A stretch of 64,000 nt of DNA, taken from positions 45,462,943-45,526,942 of the forward strand of contig OZ024730.1 of the NCBI GenBank assembly GCA_964016875.1, given 5' to 3'. A program made the translations under genes and the position numbers. The notes under the pieces were generated by a model, which was not told where the DNA came from, ran no database searches, and saw only the letters and a program-made list of their open reading frames with translations. Of the stretch, positions 12,475 to 23,245 are shown piece after piece; position 1 is the stretch's first letter, and every line of letters starts with the position of its first letter. The DNA comes from Fallopia convolvulus. Its lineage: Eukaryota; Streptophyta; Magnoliopsida; Caryophyllales; Polygonaceae.

Positions 12475-12899
12475 TAGAGCTGTCCCGATTCGAAAAATTG
12501 ACCCGAATCGCCTGAAAATTTTAAGGTCAAGACCCGAAAATTTGAACCTGAAACCCAAAATAAACAGAACTTGATAGACCCGAAACCCGTTGAGTTAACC
12601 ATATTTGATTATTTGTTATATTTTCATAATATATATAATATATTTTGAAAATTATAATATACTTTATTATTAAAATATATAAAATAATAGATTACTATTA
12701 AATATCATTTTTTAAATAAAATAATATTTTAATAACTGTAAAAAAAACTATTTTCCTGAACTGTTGGGTCGACCCGACCGAAAACCCGCAATGACCCGAC
12801 CCGATTTGACCGGTGACACGCTACGACCCGAACCTGACTCAACCCAACCCAAAATAATCGGACCCGAACACGACATGACCGACCCGTTTGACAACTCTG
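12475..12899. mobile_element. Non-autonomous hAT element rich in GACCCG motifs
   Basis: The ends are TAGAGCTGTC on the left and, as reverse complement, CAGAGTTGTC on the right. Flanking 8-bp sequences CTAAGGTT (12467-12474) and GTAAGGTT (12900-12907) match at 7 of 8, the hAT duplication length. The two arms are packed with GACCCG/CCCGAA repeats around an AT-rich centre (12600-12750). There is no transposase. Confidence 0.72.
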
Positions 12900-13057
12900 G
12901 TAAGGTTAGAAAATCTTTAATTAAATTCCGTGAATATTATCTTAAGTTATCTTAAAGAGTGCAGCTAATGTGTGCCCATGGGCACACAATAAAATGCTAA
13001 CTTTGGAACTTTTTCAAAAACTATTCCTTAAATTGGAATTAATAAACCCTTTTAAAA

Positions 13058-13117
13058 AAAATTAACTAACAATTATCAAATTTATCAAAATAAATTTGAT
13101 AATTGTTAGTTAATTTT
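13058..13117. repeat. Perfect 27-bp inverted repeat (hairpin)
   Basis: Arms 13058-13084 and 13091-13117 are exact reverse complements separated by six bases (TCAAAA). They are AT-rich and include AACAATTATC. No poly-T tract or gene end next to it explains it as a terminator. It could be a young foldback element. Confidence 0.9.
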
Positions 13118-13445
13118 ATTTTTTTCCCTAGGCCTTCCGGCGTCAAAATCCTTCTAAACCCTTTTCACAATCGCCCTACATTTCTTCTAGGTTTCGTTCT
13201 TCGAAATCTTCTTCATCTCGAGACGTCGCTACAACCCTAGCGTTGTACACTTGTACCGTTCATTCCCCACCAGCCGTTGCTGCATCGATTTGCGTGCACC
13301 CCTGCGCACCCTCGGTTCGTGACCCGAACCGCCAATCTCTTGTTGTTACCGCTCCATTCAAACCCTAGACCGAGGCGGGATTCATAAAACGAGACGTCGG
13401 TCCTTTGTAGTGAGACAAAACGCTTCAAAGACCCACAAGAAGACT

Positions 13446-13720
13446 TTCCCAACGTTGGTCAAGGTCGCGACTCAGTGCTTGTAGTTCCCGCCTCGACCGT
13501 ATCGGTAGAGCAAACATTTAGCGAAGGAGGAGACGCCCTAAACGCAAAACGATCGAACTTAATACCCAATGTCTTGGAGGCCCAAGTGTGCGTGTGTGGT
13601 TGGAAGAGGGCGGAAATTCGTCAACAAAAGGCGGAGGTATCCAAAACAATCAACTCGGACGACCTAGACGATGACTCCCAATCCAAAAGCGATTTCGTCG
13701 GTTCCGATGGATCAACGTAG
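13446..13720 (+). pseudogene. hAT transposase relic (C-terminal dimerisation domain)
   Basis: The translation contains VPASTVSVEQTFSEGG and LNAKRSNLIPNVLEA, the signature of the hATC dimerisation domain at the end of hAT transposases. The lead-in FPTLVKVA is in another frame just upstream (13446-13469), so a small deletion or frameshift lies near 13466. The rest of the transposase is absent. The acidic tail ends at TAG 13718-13720. Confidence 0.85.
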
Positions 13721-14196
13721 ATGGTAAGCAAAGCGGGGTTTCATATCGAAAGGTAGGAGAACTACATGGACTTTTATTGCTTTATAACTCCGAAGGGATA
13801 CGTAGGCAACTTAATTTTATGTTCAAGCCCTTTAATTATCCAACTTTCCCTCATTTTCTATACACTTGCCTTGTTACAAAACGCGATCACGTTTTGTATA
13901 ACCGCGATCGCGTTTTGTATAATCGCGATCGCAGATCTTCAACAGAATCTTCTGTTTTTCCAACTGAACCAAATCCGGGATCGCGACGACGTTCTTTTAA
14001 TTTTTGCCGGCCCAATATTTTTTATTTTTTGTTTTTTATTTTTCCGATTTTGAGAACTAGCCTCAGAACGGGACCTAAACCGAGACCGGAACAAGGCAAC
14101 CTGCCCAAGGCCGGTTTTCGAAACGGATCCATGTCTATTCTATATGTATTCGGCCAAACAAGTTAGTTATACACAACTCAAATCCATATATCAAAC
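13721..14196. other. Non-genic stretch with GCGATCGC-containing repeats
   Basis: No gene is recognised. At 13881-13932 a unit of about 20 bp (ACCGCGATCGCGTTTTGTAT) occurs two and a half times. Similar GCGATCGC-rich sequence reappears at 37310-37385, so both may be remnants of one repeat family. Confidence 0.5.
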
Positions 14197-15395
14197 GACC
14201 CTTGATAAGAGTTTTTTTTTTTTTTGAATAGGAAAGGATTCGAAATACCGAACAAACTCGGTAAGACGAGAGACCGAGATAAAACTCGGTAGCCGGACAA
14301 ACCGGCATGAAAAAGAAAAAACAACCCAAGCTAACAACGAGAACTAATGGGAAGACATTAAACAGGAGAGTATGACACTTCCGCGGGTTAGAAACCAAGG
14401 CGTATAGTGCCGCCGGATAGCAAGTTAAAGTCCACGCGAATCAAGGCGTATAGATGACCAAACTCTAGCCGGAACCACAACTCGACCCAAACGCCACCCC
14501 TACGAACTCAAGAGCTTGGAAATAACCTGCAAGGCACACCAAACACACAAACATATAAAAGGGCTAAAGCCCACCAAAGGAACAAGGCCCAAATGCCCAC
14601 CAGAGCATACACATAGACCAAGCCCAAAACAATAGAGATAGCCCAAAAACAAGGCCCAAAAATAGAGTGGGCCAAAGTCCAAACCAAGTGAAAGATAGCC
14701 TTCCACGTAGTCAAAGGATAGCCACCACAAACAATTGATGCTCCAAGGGCCACGTAGCCCAAAACCGAACATCAAAGCAGAACGCCGGCGTCGAGATCGA
14801 GAGGCGTTCAAAGGAAGAAGTCAAAGCCGATGCAAACACCGAAATCAAAGACGGTGATGACGGGATCAGACCGGCGAGGCATTAGATGGCAGGACAACCA
14901 AAATCTAGAAAAGGATACTCTGAAAAGAAGGTCGGAATTGATCGGATTATCTACGAAGAGGGTCGCCATAGCAAGTGATCCTGGACAGTGACGAACGAGC
15001 ATAACAGTGCTGAAGGAACAAGATCTAGGCATACAGAACAAAGGCAGAGGGCTAAAAGAAACCCACTCAATCGATTGGACAGGAGTCTAAACCAAAGCTT
15101 AAATCAGCAAAATATTTCAACAAATTAAAAAATTTGCAGACTACAACACGTAAGAAGATTTAAAGGTCTAAAATTTGCAAATTCTTCAGAGCAAAAATTG
15201 ATCAGTAACGAGAATCAGAAAGCATTCAAGACACTATAGGCAATAGATGTCTAGTTCAGCATTAAATAATTTGTCTTGATCTGAGTTGGTTTCTCACCGA
15301 GATGGTAGAGGAAGAGGGTTTCTCACCCATTTCTTCCTCAAGATTTCTTCTAGAGAGAGATAGTCTAATAATTTCCTTGACCCTTGATAAGAGTT
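14197..15395 (-). mobile_element. Retroposon (LINE-like, no RT) with 17-bp target duplication
   Basis: The inserted body is 14214-15378. It is flanked by a perfect 17-bp duplication GACCCTTGATAAGAGTT (14197-14213 and 15379-15395). The poly-T at the left junction (14212-14225) is the poly-A tail of a minus-strand element whose 5' end faces HSP70. A long perfect duplication plus poly-A means target-primed reverse transcription. No reverse transcriptase is present; minus-strand ORFs of up to 103 codons have no recognised domain. It is either a 5'-truncated or non-autonomous LINE relative, or a processed transcript. Confidence 0.88.
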
Positions 15396-15436
15396 GGCCC
15401 AACGTAAAAATTGAAAGGAAAAAGAATTTGTTGGGC

Positions 15437-15450
15437 ATCTAGAAGCTTCT
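15437..15450. promoter_or_regulatory. Heat-shock-element-like site upstream of HSP70
   Basis: AGAAGCTTCT at 15441-15450 gives one GAA and one inverted TTC unit in proper spacing. ATC at 15437-15439 is an imperfect third unit. It lies about 40 bp upstream of the TATA box, and an ACGT core (TACGTGGC) follows directly. Whether it responds to heat is inference. Confidence 0.5.
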
Positions 15451-15485
15451 TACGTGGCTACCTGTCACACACAGCCTCCTTCCCC

Positions 15486-15492
15486 TATATAA
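15486..15492 (+). promoter_or_regulatory. Probable TATA box of the mitochondrial HSP70 gene
   Basis: TATATAA within CCTATATAATC lies about 115 bp upstream of the start codon, in an otherwise less AT-rich promoter. The spacing fits a 5' leader of about 85 nt. Confidence 0.6.
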
Positions 15493-15607
15493 TCAACAGC
15501 ACAGGACGACAAGGCGTCTTTGTTTTGTTTTGGTTAAACCCTAAACCCTCATTTCCTTCCGCCGATACAGCCTCAGCCCCCAATTGTCCACACATCTTTC
15601 ACCTCTA

Positions 15608-18606
15608 ATGGCGACTCTTCTCCTCAGACGATCTCTTCAACGCCGAGAGTTCTCTTCACTCTCCTCCTTTGCATCTGTATGTATCTCATGTTCTTGTATG
15701 TTTTTTTCTTCCGCGATTTCTTATCATTTCATCTCGGGAAATTGTAGATTTGAGGATGGGGCCTTGTTATTCATTCTGTTTATCAATATGGATGTCTTAT
15801 TTGGCGAATAAACCTTGGATGGATTACTTCTCTTTTTTGGTTGTCTCCCTCTTTGCGATTGATTGGACTTGTGTGCTCTACTATAGCATGACCTTGGAGG
15901 GTCGTGACGCTCTCTGCTTGTTTTATGATATATGTAGCGATTTGAATGTTATTCCGTTGCCTGATGAGATAGTTGATTTGTTGAAATTCAGCTTGCTGGG
16001 AAATCACATAACAGTCCACTCCTTGGATCTAAGTTTTCATCCTTGATTAGGCCATTCAGGTATACCATAAATGTGTAATCTTTTTGTCGTCTTTAAACTT
16101 TGTGGTTAACTAGTATGCATGTCTCTTGATGATGTCTTTTTTCCTGTAATGCTGATTTGGTGCCTCTTGTCTGCAGCACAAGGCCAGCTGGGAATGATGT
16201 TATCGGTATTGATTTGGGTACCACTAACTCCTGTGTTGCAGTCATGGAAGGCAAGGTCAGATTTGTTTTGTTTTGCTGAAGTTCCACTGCTGATAGTATT
16301 AGTATAAAATATCATTGAGTTGTATGCTTTTGAATTCTACAATCAAAGAACTTGTGTGGAATTGTTTTTGATTTTATAGAATGCCAAAGTGATTGAGAAT
16401 GCCGAAGGAGCTAGAACTACACCATCTGTAGTTGCTTTCTCCCAGAAGGGTGAGCTTCTTGTTGGTACCCCAGCTAAGCGTCAGGCAGTGACTAATCCAA
16501 CCAACACTGTTTTTGGAACTAAGCGTTTGATTGGAAGAAGGTTTGATGACCCACAAACACAGAAGGAGATGAAAATGGTTCCATATAAGATTGTGAGAGC
16601 TCCTAATGGTGATGCGTGGGTTGAAGCAAATGGCCAACAATATTCCCCTAGCCAAGTTGGAGCATTTGTGCTGACCAAAATGAAGGAAACTGCTGAGGCT
16701 TACTTGGGAAAGTCTGTTTCAAAAGCTGTGGTCACTGTACCAGCATATTTCAATGATGCTCAGAGGCAAGCAACAAAGGATGCTGGGAGAATTGCAGGAC
16801 TTGATGTTCAAAGAATCATTAATGAACCTACTGCAGCTGCGCTTTCCTATGGATTGAGCAACAAGGAGGGTCTTATTGCAGTTTTTGACCTTGGTGGAGG
16901 AACTTTTGATGTTTCCATCTTGGAAATCTCCAATGGTGTCTTTGAGGTATAAAAATGTCATTCATTTTCTTATGTATTCTCTAATTAGTAGTTACTGAAA
17001 TGATTGCTGATAAATTATGCTTACACAGGTGAAAGCTACAAACGGTGACACATTTTTGGGTGGAGAGGACTTTGACAACGCCTTGTTAGAGTTTTTAGTG
17101 GACGAATTTAAAAGAACAGAGAGCATTGATCTTGCAAAGGACCGTTTGGCTCTGCAGAGGCTCAGAGAAGCTGCTGAGAAGGCTAAGATTGAACTGTCAT
17201 CAACATCCCAAACAGAAATTAATCTGCCCTTTATTACAGCTGATGCATCTGGTGCCAAGCATTTGAACATCACCCTCACAAGGTCAAAATTCGAGGCATT
17301 AGTAAACAGCTTGATAGAGAGGACAAGAAACCCATGTAAAAACTGTTTGAAGGATGCTGGAGTATCCTTGAAGGAGGTTGACGAGGTCCTCCTTGTTGGA
17401 GGCATGACCCGTGTACCAAAGGTGCAAGAGATAGTTACTGAGATTTTTGGAAAGAGCCCTAGCAAAGGAGTGAACCCAGATGAAGCCGTTGCTATGGGTG
17501 CTGCAATCCAAGGCGGTATCTTGCGTGGTGATGTGAAGGAATTGCTTCTTTTGGATGTTACTCCTCTATCACTTGGTATTGAAACATTGGGCGGAGTCTT
17601 CACCAGGCTCATTAACAGGAATACTACTATCCCGACTAAGAAGAGTCAGGTACTAACACCTATTCTATTTTCACTATATGAAGTCGGTCAGCATCAGATA
17701 AACCATATTTTGAAACTATTACCCTAATTTAGAAAATTGAAACCCTATAAAATAGATTAGAAGGATCCTAAGTTAATAAATATAAAGAAAATGTTCCAAA
17801 TCTGGTTTCTTATAAAAAACCACATGAACAATTGGGTTTCAAATTTCTGATACATGGCGCTTTATGCTGTGTAGTTAACTCTATGTGCTTTATAGTTTAT
17901 AACAGTGGTGCATTGATTATTGAGTCATGCCTTGTGCTGTTGTAATGTTAAATCTTGGGCAACTCAGGTATTCTCAACAGCAGCTGACAACCAGACTCAG
18001 GTGGGTATCAAGGTCTTGCAAGGTGAACGTGAAATGGCAACCGACAACAAGCTTCTTGGTGAATTTGACTTGATGGGAATCCCGCCTGCTCCACGTGGCA
18101 TGCCCCAAATTGAGGTCACGTTTGACATTGATGCCAACGGGATTGTGACTGTCTCTGCCAAGGACAAGGCCACATCAAAAGAGCAACAAATCACAATCCG
18201 TTCGTCTGGTGGTCTTTCAGATGATGAAATTGACAGGATGGTTAAGGAAGCTGAGCTCCATGCTCACAAGGATCAAGAGAGGAAGACGCAAATTGACACT
18301 AAGAATACTGCTGACACCACAATCTACAGCATTGAGAAGAGTTTGAGTGAGTACAGAGAGAAGATTACTGCTGAGATTGCAAAGGAGATTGAAGATGCAA
18401 TTGCAGACTTGAGGGGTGCAATGGAGAAGGATAATGTGGAGGAGATTAAAGCCAAGATCGATGTTGCTAACAAGGCTGTGTCTAAGATTGGACAACACAT
18501 GTCAGGTGGTGGTGCTTCAGGCAGTGGTGATTCTTCGGGTGGCTCTTCTACCCCTGGTGGTGAACAGACACCTGAGGCTGAGTATGAAGAAGCTAATAAG
18601 AAGTAG
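15608..18606 (+). CDS. Mitochondrial heat shock protein 70 (mtHsc70)
   Basis: This chaperone of the mitochondrial matrix drives protein import and folding. Six exons, all GT-AG and in phase, are 15608-15676, 15992-16059, 16177-16255, 16380-16946, 17029-17649 and 17968-18606. They give 2043 nt and 680 residues, full length for plant mtHsp70. Residues 1 to about 48 are Arg/Ser-rich with few acids, as in mitochondrial presequences. The ATPase domain shows IDLGTTNS (57-64), VFDLGGGTFDVS (about 239-250) and VLLVGGMTRVP (about 380). The substrate-binding domain begins around the start of exon 6, and the tail is Gly/Ser-rich ending PEAEYEEANKK. SRPAGNDVIGIDLG marks the mitochondrial rather than plastid or cytosolic type. 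No break is seen. A retroposon insertion ends just upstream of the promoter. Confidence 0.96.
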
Positions 18607-19571
18607 GAGCTGAGATTTTAGCCGGTGAATGGTTTTTGATGTTCTGAACTTTTTTTACTTCATTAATCCCTAAAATTTTTTGTCTCTAGTTTAGGGTTCT
18701 TGCTGCTTGAGATCACGGAAAAATGTGATGTACAACTTATTTAGATTTTGGGATTGACCCAGATAACACTGGTGTTTTTTTGGGCAAATGGATAATTCTT
18801 TATAAACTCGAGGCTGTGAGTTGGTTTTCTGTGACAAATAGGGAACAATAAAGACCTTGATTCAATTGCTTTGACATGTTTTTTTAGTTCAGAGAGTAGG
18901 GGTATTTTAGCTTTGACATCCTTTTTTAGTTCAGAAAGTAGGGGTATTCCAGAACTTTTTTTTGGCTAGTTAAATGTTTGCTGTCTCTCAAGTAAATAAT
19001 TATGGTTGATGATGACATCTTAAAAGTCAACTTTTTAAAATACACCGAATAAATAAGAGGACTTGTGTATTTGATGGGGGTTCCAAATCTGATTTGCCCA
19101 CTATCGATTTCGGGGAGATCTGAAGGGAGGGAGAAGTCGACTCCTGCTTTTGCTCACCTATGAGAAGTGTCCAAACCTCCTGCTCCTCACCAACGGTGGG
19201 AAGGGTCTGGTTTTACTGGTTCAATCATCCTGGTCGGAGTTTTGCCACATTGACACTCTTCGGTGAATTCAATGGCGCATATAGCCACGACTTGGACGGG
19301 AGCCGCTGCTTCCAAGCCCTCGCCGCTTGGCTCTTCGCTGCCGGGGTGATGCCCATCACCGAGATAATTGACGGTCCACATCCCACCATATTACCAAAAT
19401 CACTCGGCCTAACAACTATTTACCAAAATCACCCATTAAGATATAGATTCAACTATTGTTGATGGTTATCTTGTAATTAGGCACAATGAGCTTTCTTGGT
19501 TCCTCGTAGTATAAATGACAAGCTTGACCAAGTATCAAGTTAGGAGTTCAGAATTCGTAGACTTGAATATC
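18607..19571. other. HSP70 3' flank and unassigned sequence
   Basis: The HSP70 3' UTR comes first. A GC-richer patch at about 19080-19390 is open for 100 codons on the plus strand from 19160, but shows no domain I recognise and no clear splice partners. It may be a gene or transposon fragment. No RNA gene is seen. Confidence 0.4.
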
Positions 19572-19934
19572 GGCCGAATACATAGATGGACCCCTCAAAT
19601 TACAACTTTTATTCTCTCAGACCCCCAACTAAAAAATTGCCTATTAAACCCCCAAACGTTACACTTTTGTTCTATTGACCCCATTTTGATGATCTGGCAA
19701 CGCGCGTGAATATTACGGTAGAGATTTGCGAGTTATTACGTGTTACGATGATGATTAGGATAATTGAAAAAAAACACATTTAAATGCCCAAATCTGAGAG
19801 ACTTCTCACCCCCTTCTCTTCCTCTCTTCACCATTTCAACGACATTCGGACTTCTCACCTCCATCTCCAAATCTGCTCAAATCTGAGAGAGAGCCAAGGC
19901 GGAATCCATCGGTCGAGGTTTGAGCTGAGCAACC

Positions 19935-20354
19935 ATGGCATCTTCCAGTTTCAGAAGCTCTTCCAATGTCGGAGGTTGGAGCATGTTATCCCGCACTAAT
20001 GGAGGTCGTGAATTAGGGATTCCGGATTGTAATTGTGGAGTTCCCGCTTCAATCAAGCACTCTTGGACTGTATCTAATCCAGGGAAGGCGTTTTTTTGGG
20101 TGTCCACATTATGGAGTAAGTCAATTTCATTATTTGGATTTTAGGGTTTATGATTTTGGCAGAAGGTTGGTGCTTGTCGATTCTTTATGTGGGTTGATGA
20201 TCCATTGCCGGATCATGCAAACAATGTCATCTCGGGGTTGCTAAGAAGAGTGAAGGAGACTGAACAAGCGAGGAAGAAGGCGAAGCGTAGAGCCAACATT
20301 TATTTGGTTCTATTAGTACTGAGCATAGGGCTTCATCTCTTGAAAGCTATGTAA
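19935..20354 (+). pseudogene. GRF-type zinc-finger protein gene inside the MULE, frameshifted
   Basis: Exon 1 (19935-20115) encodes a Ser-rich start and CNCGVPASIKHSWTVSNPGK. Exon 2 (20163-20354, after GT-AG) encodes GACRFFMWVDD, a basic heptad-like stretch and a hydrophobic C-terminal anchor (LVLLVLSIGLHLL). Together these are the Cys-rich GRF finger with the usual MULE-associated tail. A run of seven T (20091-20097) shifts the frame by +1 just before the third Cys; the CPHY block and the donor site are in the other frame. Either the finger is lost or the base is an assembly error. Function in the element is not known. Confidence 0.8.
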
Positions 20355-20487
20355 TGAAAGCTATGTAATGTACTAAGTCCACCTAGATGAATTTCAATTA
20401 ATGGAAACATGGATTAAGTTAAGGTTTGTAGAATTTTGCATCAATGGAAGCTACATACCACTTTGACTGGTATTGAATTGGTGAATA

Positions 20488-20605
20488 ATGTGCAATAGTT
20501 TTCAATTTTTGATGCTCAATTGGTGTGTGTGCAACAGTTTTCAATTTTTGATGCTCAATTGGTGTGTGTGCTCTTCACCATTTCAATTTTTGATGCTCAA
20601 TTGTG
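20488..20605. repeat. Short tandem repeat, three copies of TTTTCAATTTTTGATGCTCAATTG
   Basis: A unit of about 38-45 bp containing CAATTTTTGATGCTCAATTG is present three times with GTGTGTG spacers. It lies in the non-coding interior of the MULE between its two genes. Confidence 0.85.
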
Positions 20606-21458
20606 TGCAACAGTTGCAACAGATGTGTGTGAATTGGTGTGTCTATATGCAATGTGCTGAATTGGTGCTGAAAATTCATATTGAAAACTGTTGCAACAGA
20701 TGTCATAACTCATTCAATTGGCCTCAGTTTGCTATGGCAACAGACTTTAGAAATGGTGTGTGTTTGTGTGTGTAATTTACAACAACAAAGGCATCAGTTT
20801 GGTAAACATAAATCAACATATGCTCAATACTAAAATTCAACATTTCCATCAACTAATGATACATAAGCTTGCAACAGATTTTCCATTAACCAAAATAGGG
20901 CATTTCCATCAACTAAAAATCAGCATATTTAATCAAAGCTTGAAAGAGCTTGCTAAAAATTCAGCATTTCCCATTCAACAACTCATACATAAGCTTGCAA
21001 CAAATAGCTAGGACTAAGTACAAAAGCTTGCAACAGATTGTTTGTGCAATAGATAGCTAGGACCAACACATAGATACAAAAGCTTTTCTTGTTTTTGCAA
21101 CAGATTGCTACTACAAAACATAGATAATGGTTTGCTTGCTTGATTAGTCCAAAACACAGTATTCTAAAACTACATAAGAGTGCTACATAAGAGATATCCT
21201 ATGGCCTGTTTGAACTAGTTTGGCTTATCAATGGATTGTCTTGAGATGATTGACCTCCCCCTTTCCTTAATTGCCTCCTAGTCACAGCTGCATTCCCTTG
21301 CCATTTCAGTCCCTTCTTCTTCATTGTGAATTCCACTGATTGAGTTGCATCCTTTGGTGGATTCCTCCCCCTCAACAGCCTCTGGGATTGAAGCCCTGGT
21401 TGTTAAATGCACCAAAGAAAAACACAGTCAAACAGAGGGTTTTAAAAAGGGAATTTCA

Positions 21459-22097
21459 TCACCAACTGTCACCACTGTAGTTGTCATCATCACTCTGAGT
21501 ATATCCATCAACACATTGTTCAGCAACTTCCTCAGCAGCTTCATGAGCAACTTCATCACCAACTTCTTCATCCCCAACTTCATCACCAACTTCTTCATCC
21601 CCATCATTTTCCTCAACAACATTACCATCAACATTTACATCAACACCTAAATCAGCAACTTCATCTTCATCAACACCTAAATCATCTACAATAGTGAGCT
21701 GTAAATCTTCTTCCACAACCACTGGGTCATTTGGAGTTATCCCCTTAGGTAATTGATCAGCCACCACCAAGTTTGGATCTTCTACCACTATAGGCTGTGA
21801 AATCTCATGTTTAATGTAGAAATGAACTGTGCCACCATCATCTACTCTATTAGCAATCTCCACCATTGTTTGATGATCCATTGTTGTAAGTGAATCATTC
21901 AACCCTTTATATAATATCCCTTCAAATGATTGATAACCCAATCTCTTGACATACCAACATAACTCAAAGTAACTGAAGTGATCTGTGTCGACTCTCTTGC
22001 TATATGCTTCTGGAAATTGAGTTAAATATGCAGGCATTGGAGAATCGACAATCGTACCACCATGATGCCAAACTATATTCACGAATTTCGACCCCAT
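21459..22097 (-). CDS. PB1-like domain protein of the MULE
   Basis: The start chosen is the ATG of MGSKFVN at 22097, directly after an acceptor-like TTTGTCTAG; the frame is open further upstream to 22124. The first 80 residues (IVWHHGGTIVD, FPEAYSKRVDTDHFSYFEL, WYVKRLGY) match the PB1-like N-terminal domain that precedes transposase domains in many plant MULE proteins. The rest is acidic, with DEEVGDEVGDEEVGDEV repeats produced by a tandem DNA repeat at about 21530-21610. No transposase, SWIM or zinc-knuckle domain follows, so this is a truncated MULE protein or a separate accessory ORF. The role of the domain is unknown. Confidence 0.72.
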   Translation of the reverse strand: MGSKFVNIVWHHGGTIVDSPMPAYLTQFPEAYSKRVDTDHFSYFELCWYVKRLGYQSFEGILYKGLNDSLTTMDHQTMVEIANRVDDGGTVHFYIKHEISQPIVVEDPNLVVADQLPKGITPNDPVVVEEDLQLTIVDDLGVDEDEVADLGVDVNVDGNVVEENDGDEEVGDEVGDEEVGDEVAHEAAEEVAEQCVDGYTQSDDDNYSGDSW

Positions 22098-23245
22098 TCC
22101 TAGACAAACATAATCCATCAACATAATAAGGCCACAATTTTGTTCGAACAGAACAAATCGAAAACAAAATCTTCAACTAAACTGATGGATGGAGAAGATG
22201 AGATTTTGATGATACTAACCTCTTCGAAATCGTCCAGCTCGTCTTCAAGTGATCTCGATCTTCAGGGTTGATGAGAAGATGAGATTGATGATGGAGAAGA
22301 CTACAATTTCGCGTGTCCCCTTCGATCTTCGACCTAGCGATCTTTGAGCCCCTCAAACTTGGGGTTTTTTGCTTTAGGGTTCGTCCGATCGAGTCTATGA
22401 AATCTCCCTCCAATGCCTCTCTCCCTCCCTTTTATCATTCAACTGTATATAGTTTCAAACTATATAATATACATCTTTTTTTTGGTGAGGTATACATATT
22501 ATATATCACAATGGGATCTAGTCATAAAAATATGGCACATGTGGCTTACATGTCATCAAAAAAATCTTATGTGGCAACATGTCGTCGCGCGTCTAGTTCA
22601 CGTTCTGAAAAATGGGGTCTATAGAACAAAAGTGTAACGTTGGGGGTTTAATAGGCAATTCTTTAGTTGGGGGTCGGAGAGAACAAAAGTTGTAAGTTGA
22701 GGGGTCCATCTATGTATTCGGCCCTTGAATATCATGAATGAAAGGTTTTAACAAATCAATCGATGGATTTTTAAATCGGGTTACAATTTTTTTTAACATA
22801 CCTATTGGGCCGTAATTTATGGGCCAAATATAATGGGAAGAAAAGCCCATCTCTACTACCAATGAAAGACGGCGGCAAGCGATATGCAAAAATTATGCCA
22901 CTAACGGCTATCGACTTCAAGGCTGAGGCAATATCTCCGAGATTGTAATATCCACAATATTCCAAGCATTTGTAATATAATATTTTCAATTATTTTCTCT
23001 AAGTTAAAAAGAAGGATTTTGATATCGAATTAATTCCTCTTATTTTCTTTCGGAAGAGGCTATTAGTAAAAGTCGAAATAGATGAAAATGTAATAAAATA
23101 ACTTGAGGGGTATATTTTAATAAAGTGAGGTAAATCAATAAAAAGAATATTAATAAACATAATGACCTTTGGCAATTTAATTTATTCTAGGAAATAATTT
23201 ACAAAAGAGCCTAGAAAACTAAATACAAGTTTTGCAAAAAGAATG

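Larger units (their letters stand above)
19572..22723. mobile_element. Mutator-like element (MULE) carrying PB1-like and GRF genes
   Basis: Near-identical terminal inverted repeats of about 115 bp start GGCCGAATACATAGATGG at both ends (19572 on, and 22723 read backwards). A perfect 10-bp duplication, CTTGAATATC, flanks it at 19562-19571 and 22724-22733. Repeat length and duplication size fit MULEs. Two cargo genes point inward: a GRF zinc-finger gene on plus (19935-20354) and a PB1-like gene on minus (21459-22097). No MURA transposase is present, so it is non-autonomous. The near-identical ends suggest fairly recent activity. Confidence 0.9.

Noticed and set aside
14500..14811. 103-codon minus-strand ORF with hydrophobic stretches in the retroposon
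   Set aside because: Trp/Leu/Gly-rich from skewed composition, overlapped by another frame of similar length, no family recognised.
19160..19462. 100-codon ORF after HSP70
   Set aside because: No recognisable family, no splice partners, and not clearly part of any element; mentioned only as unassigned.
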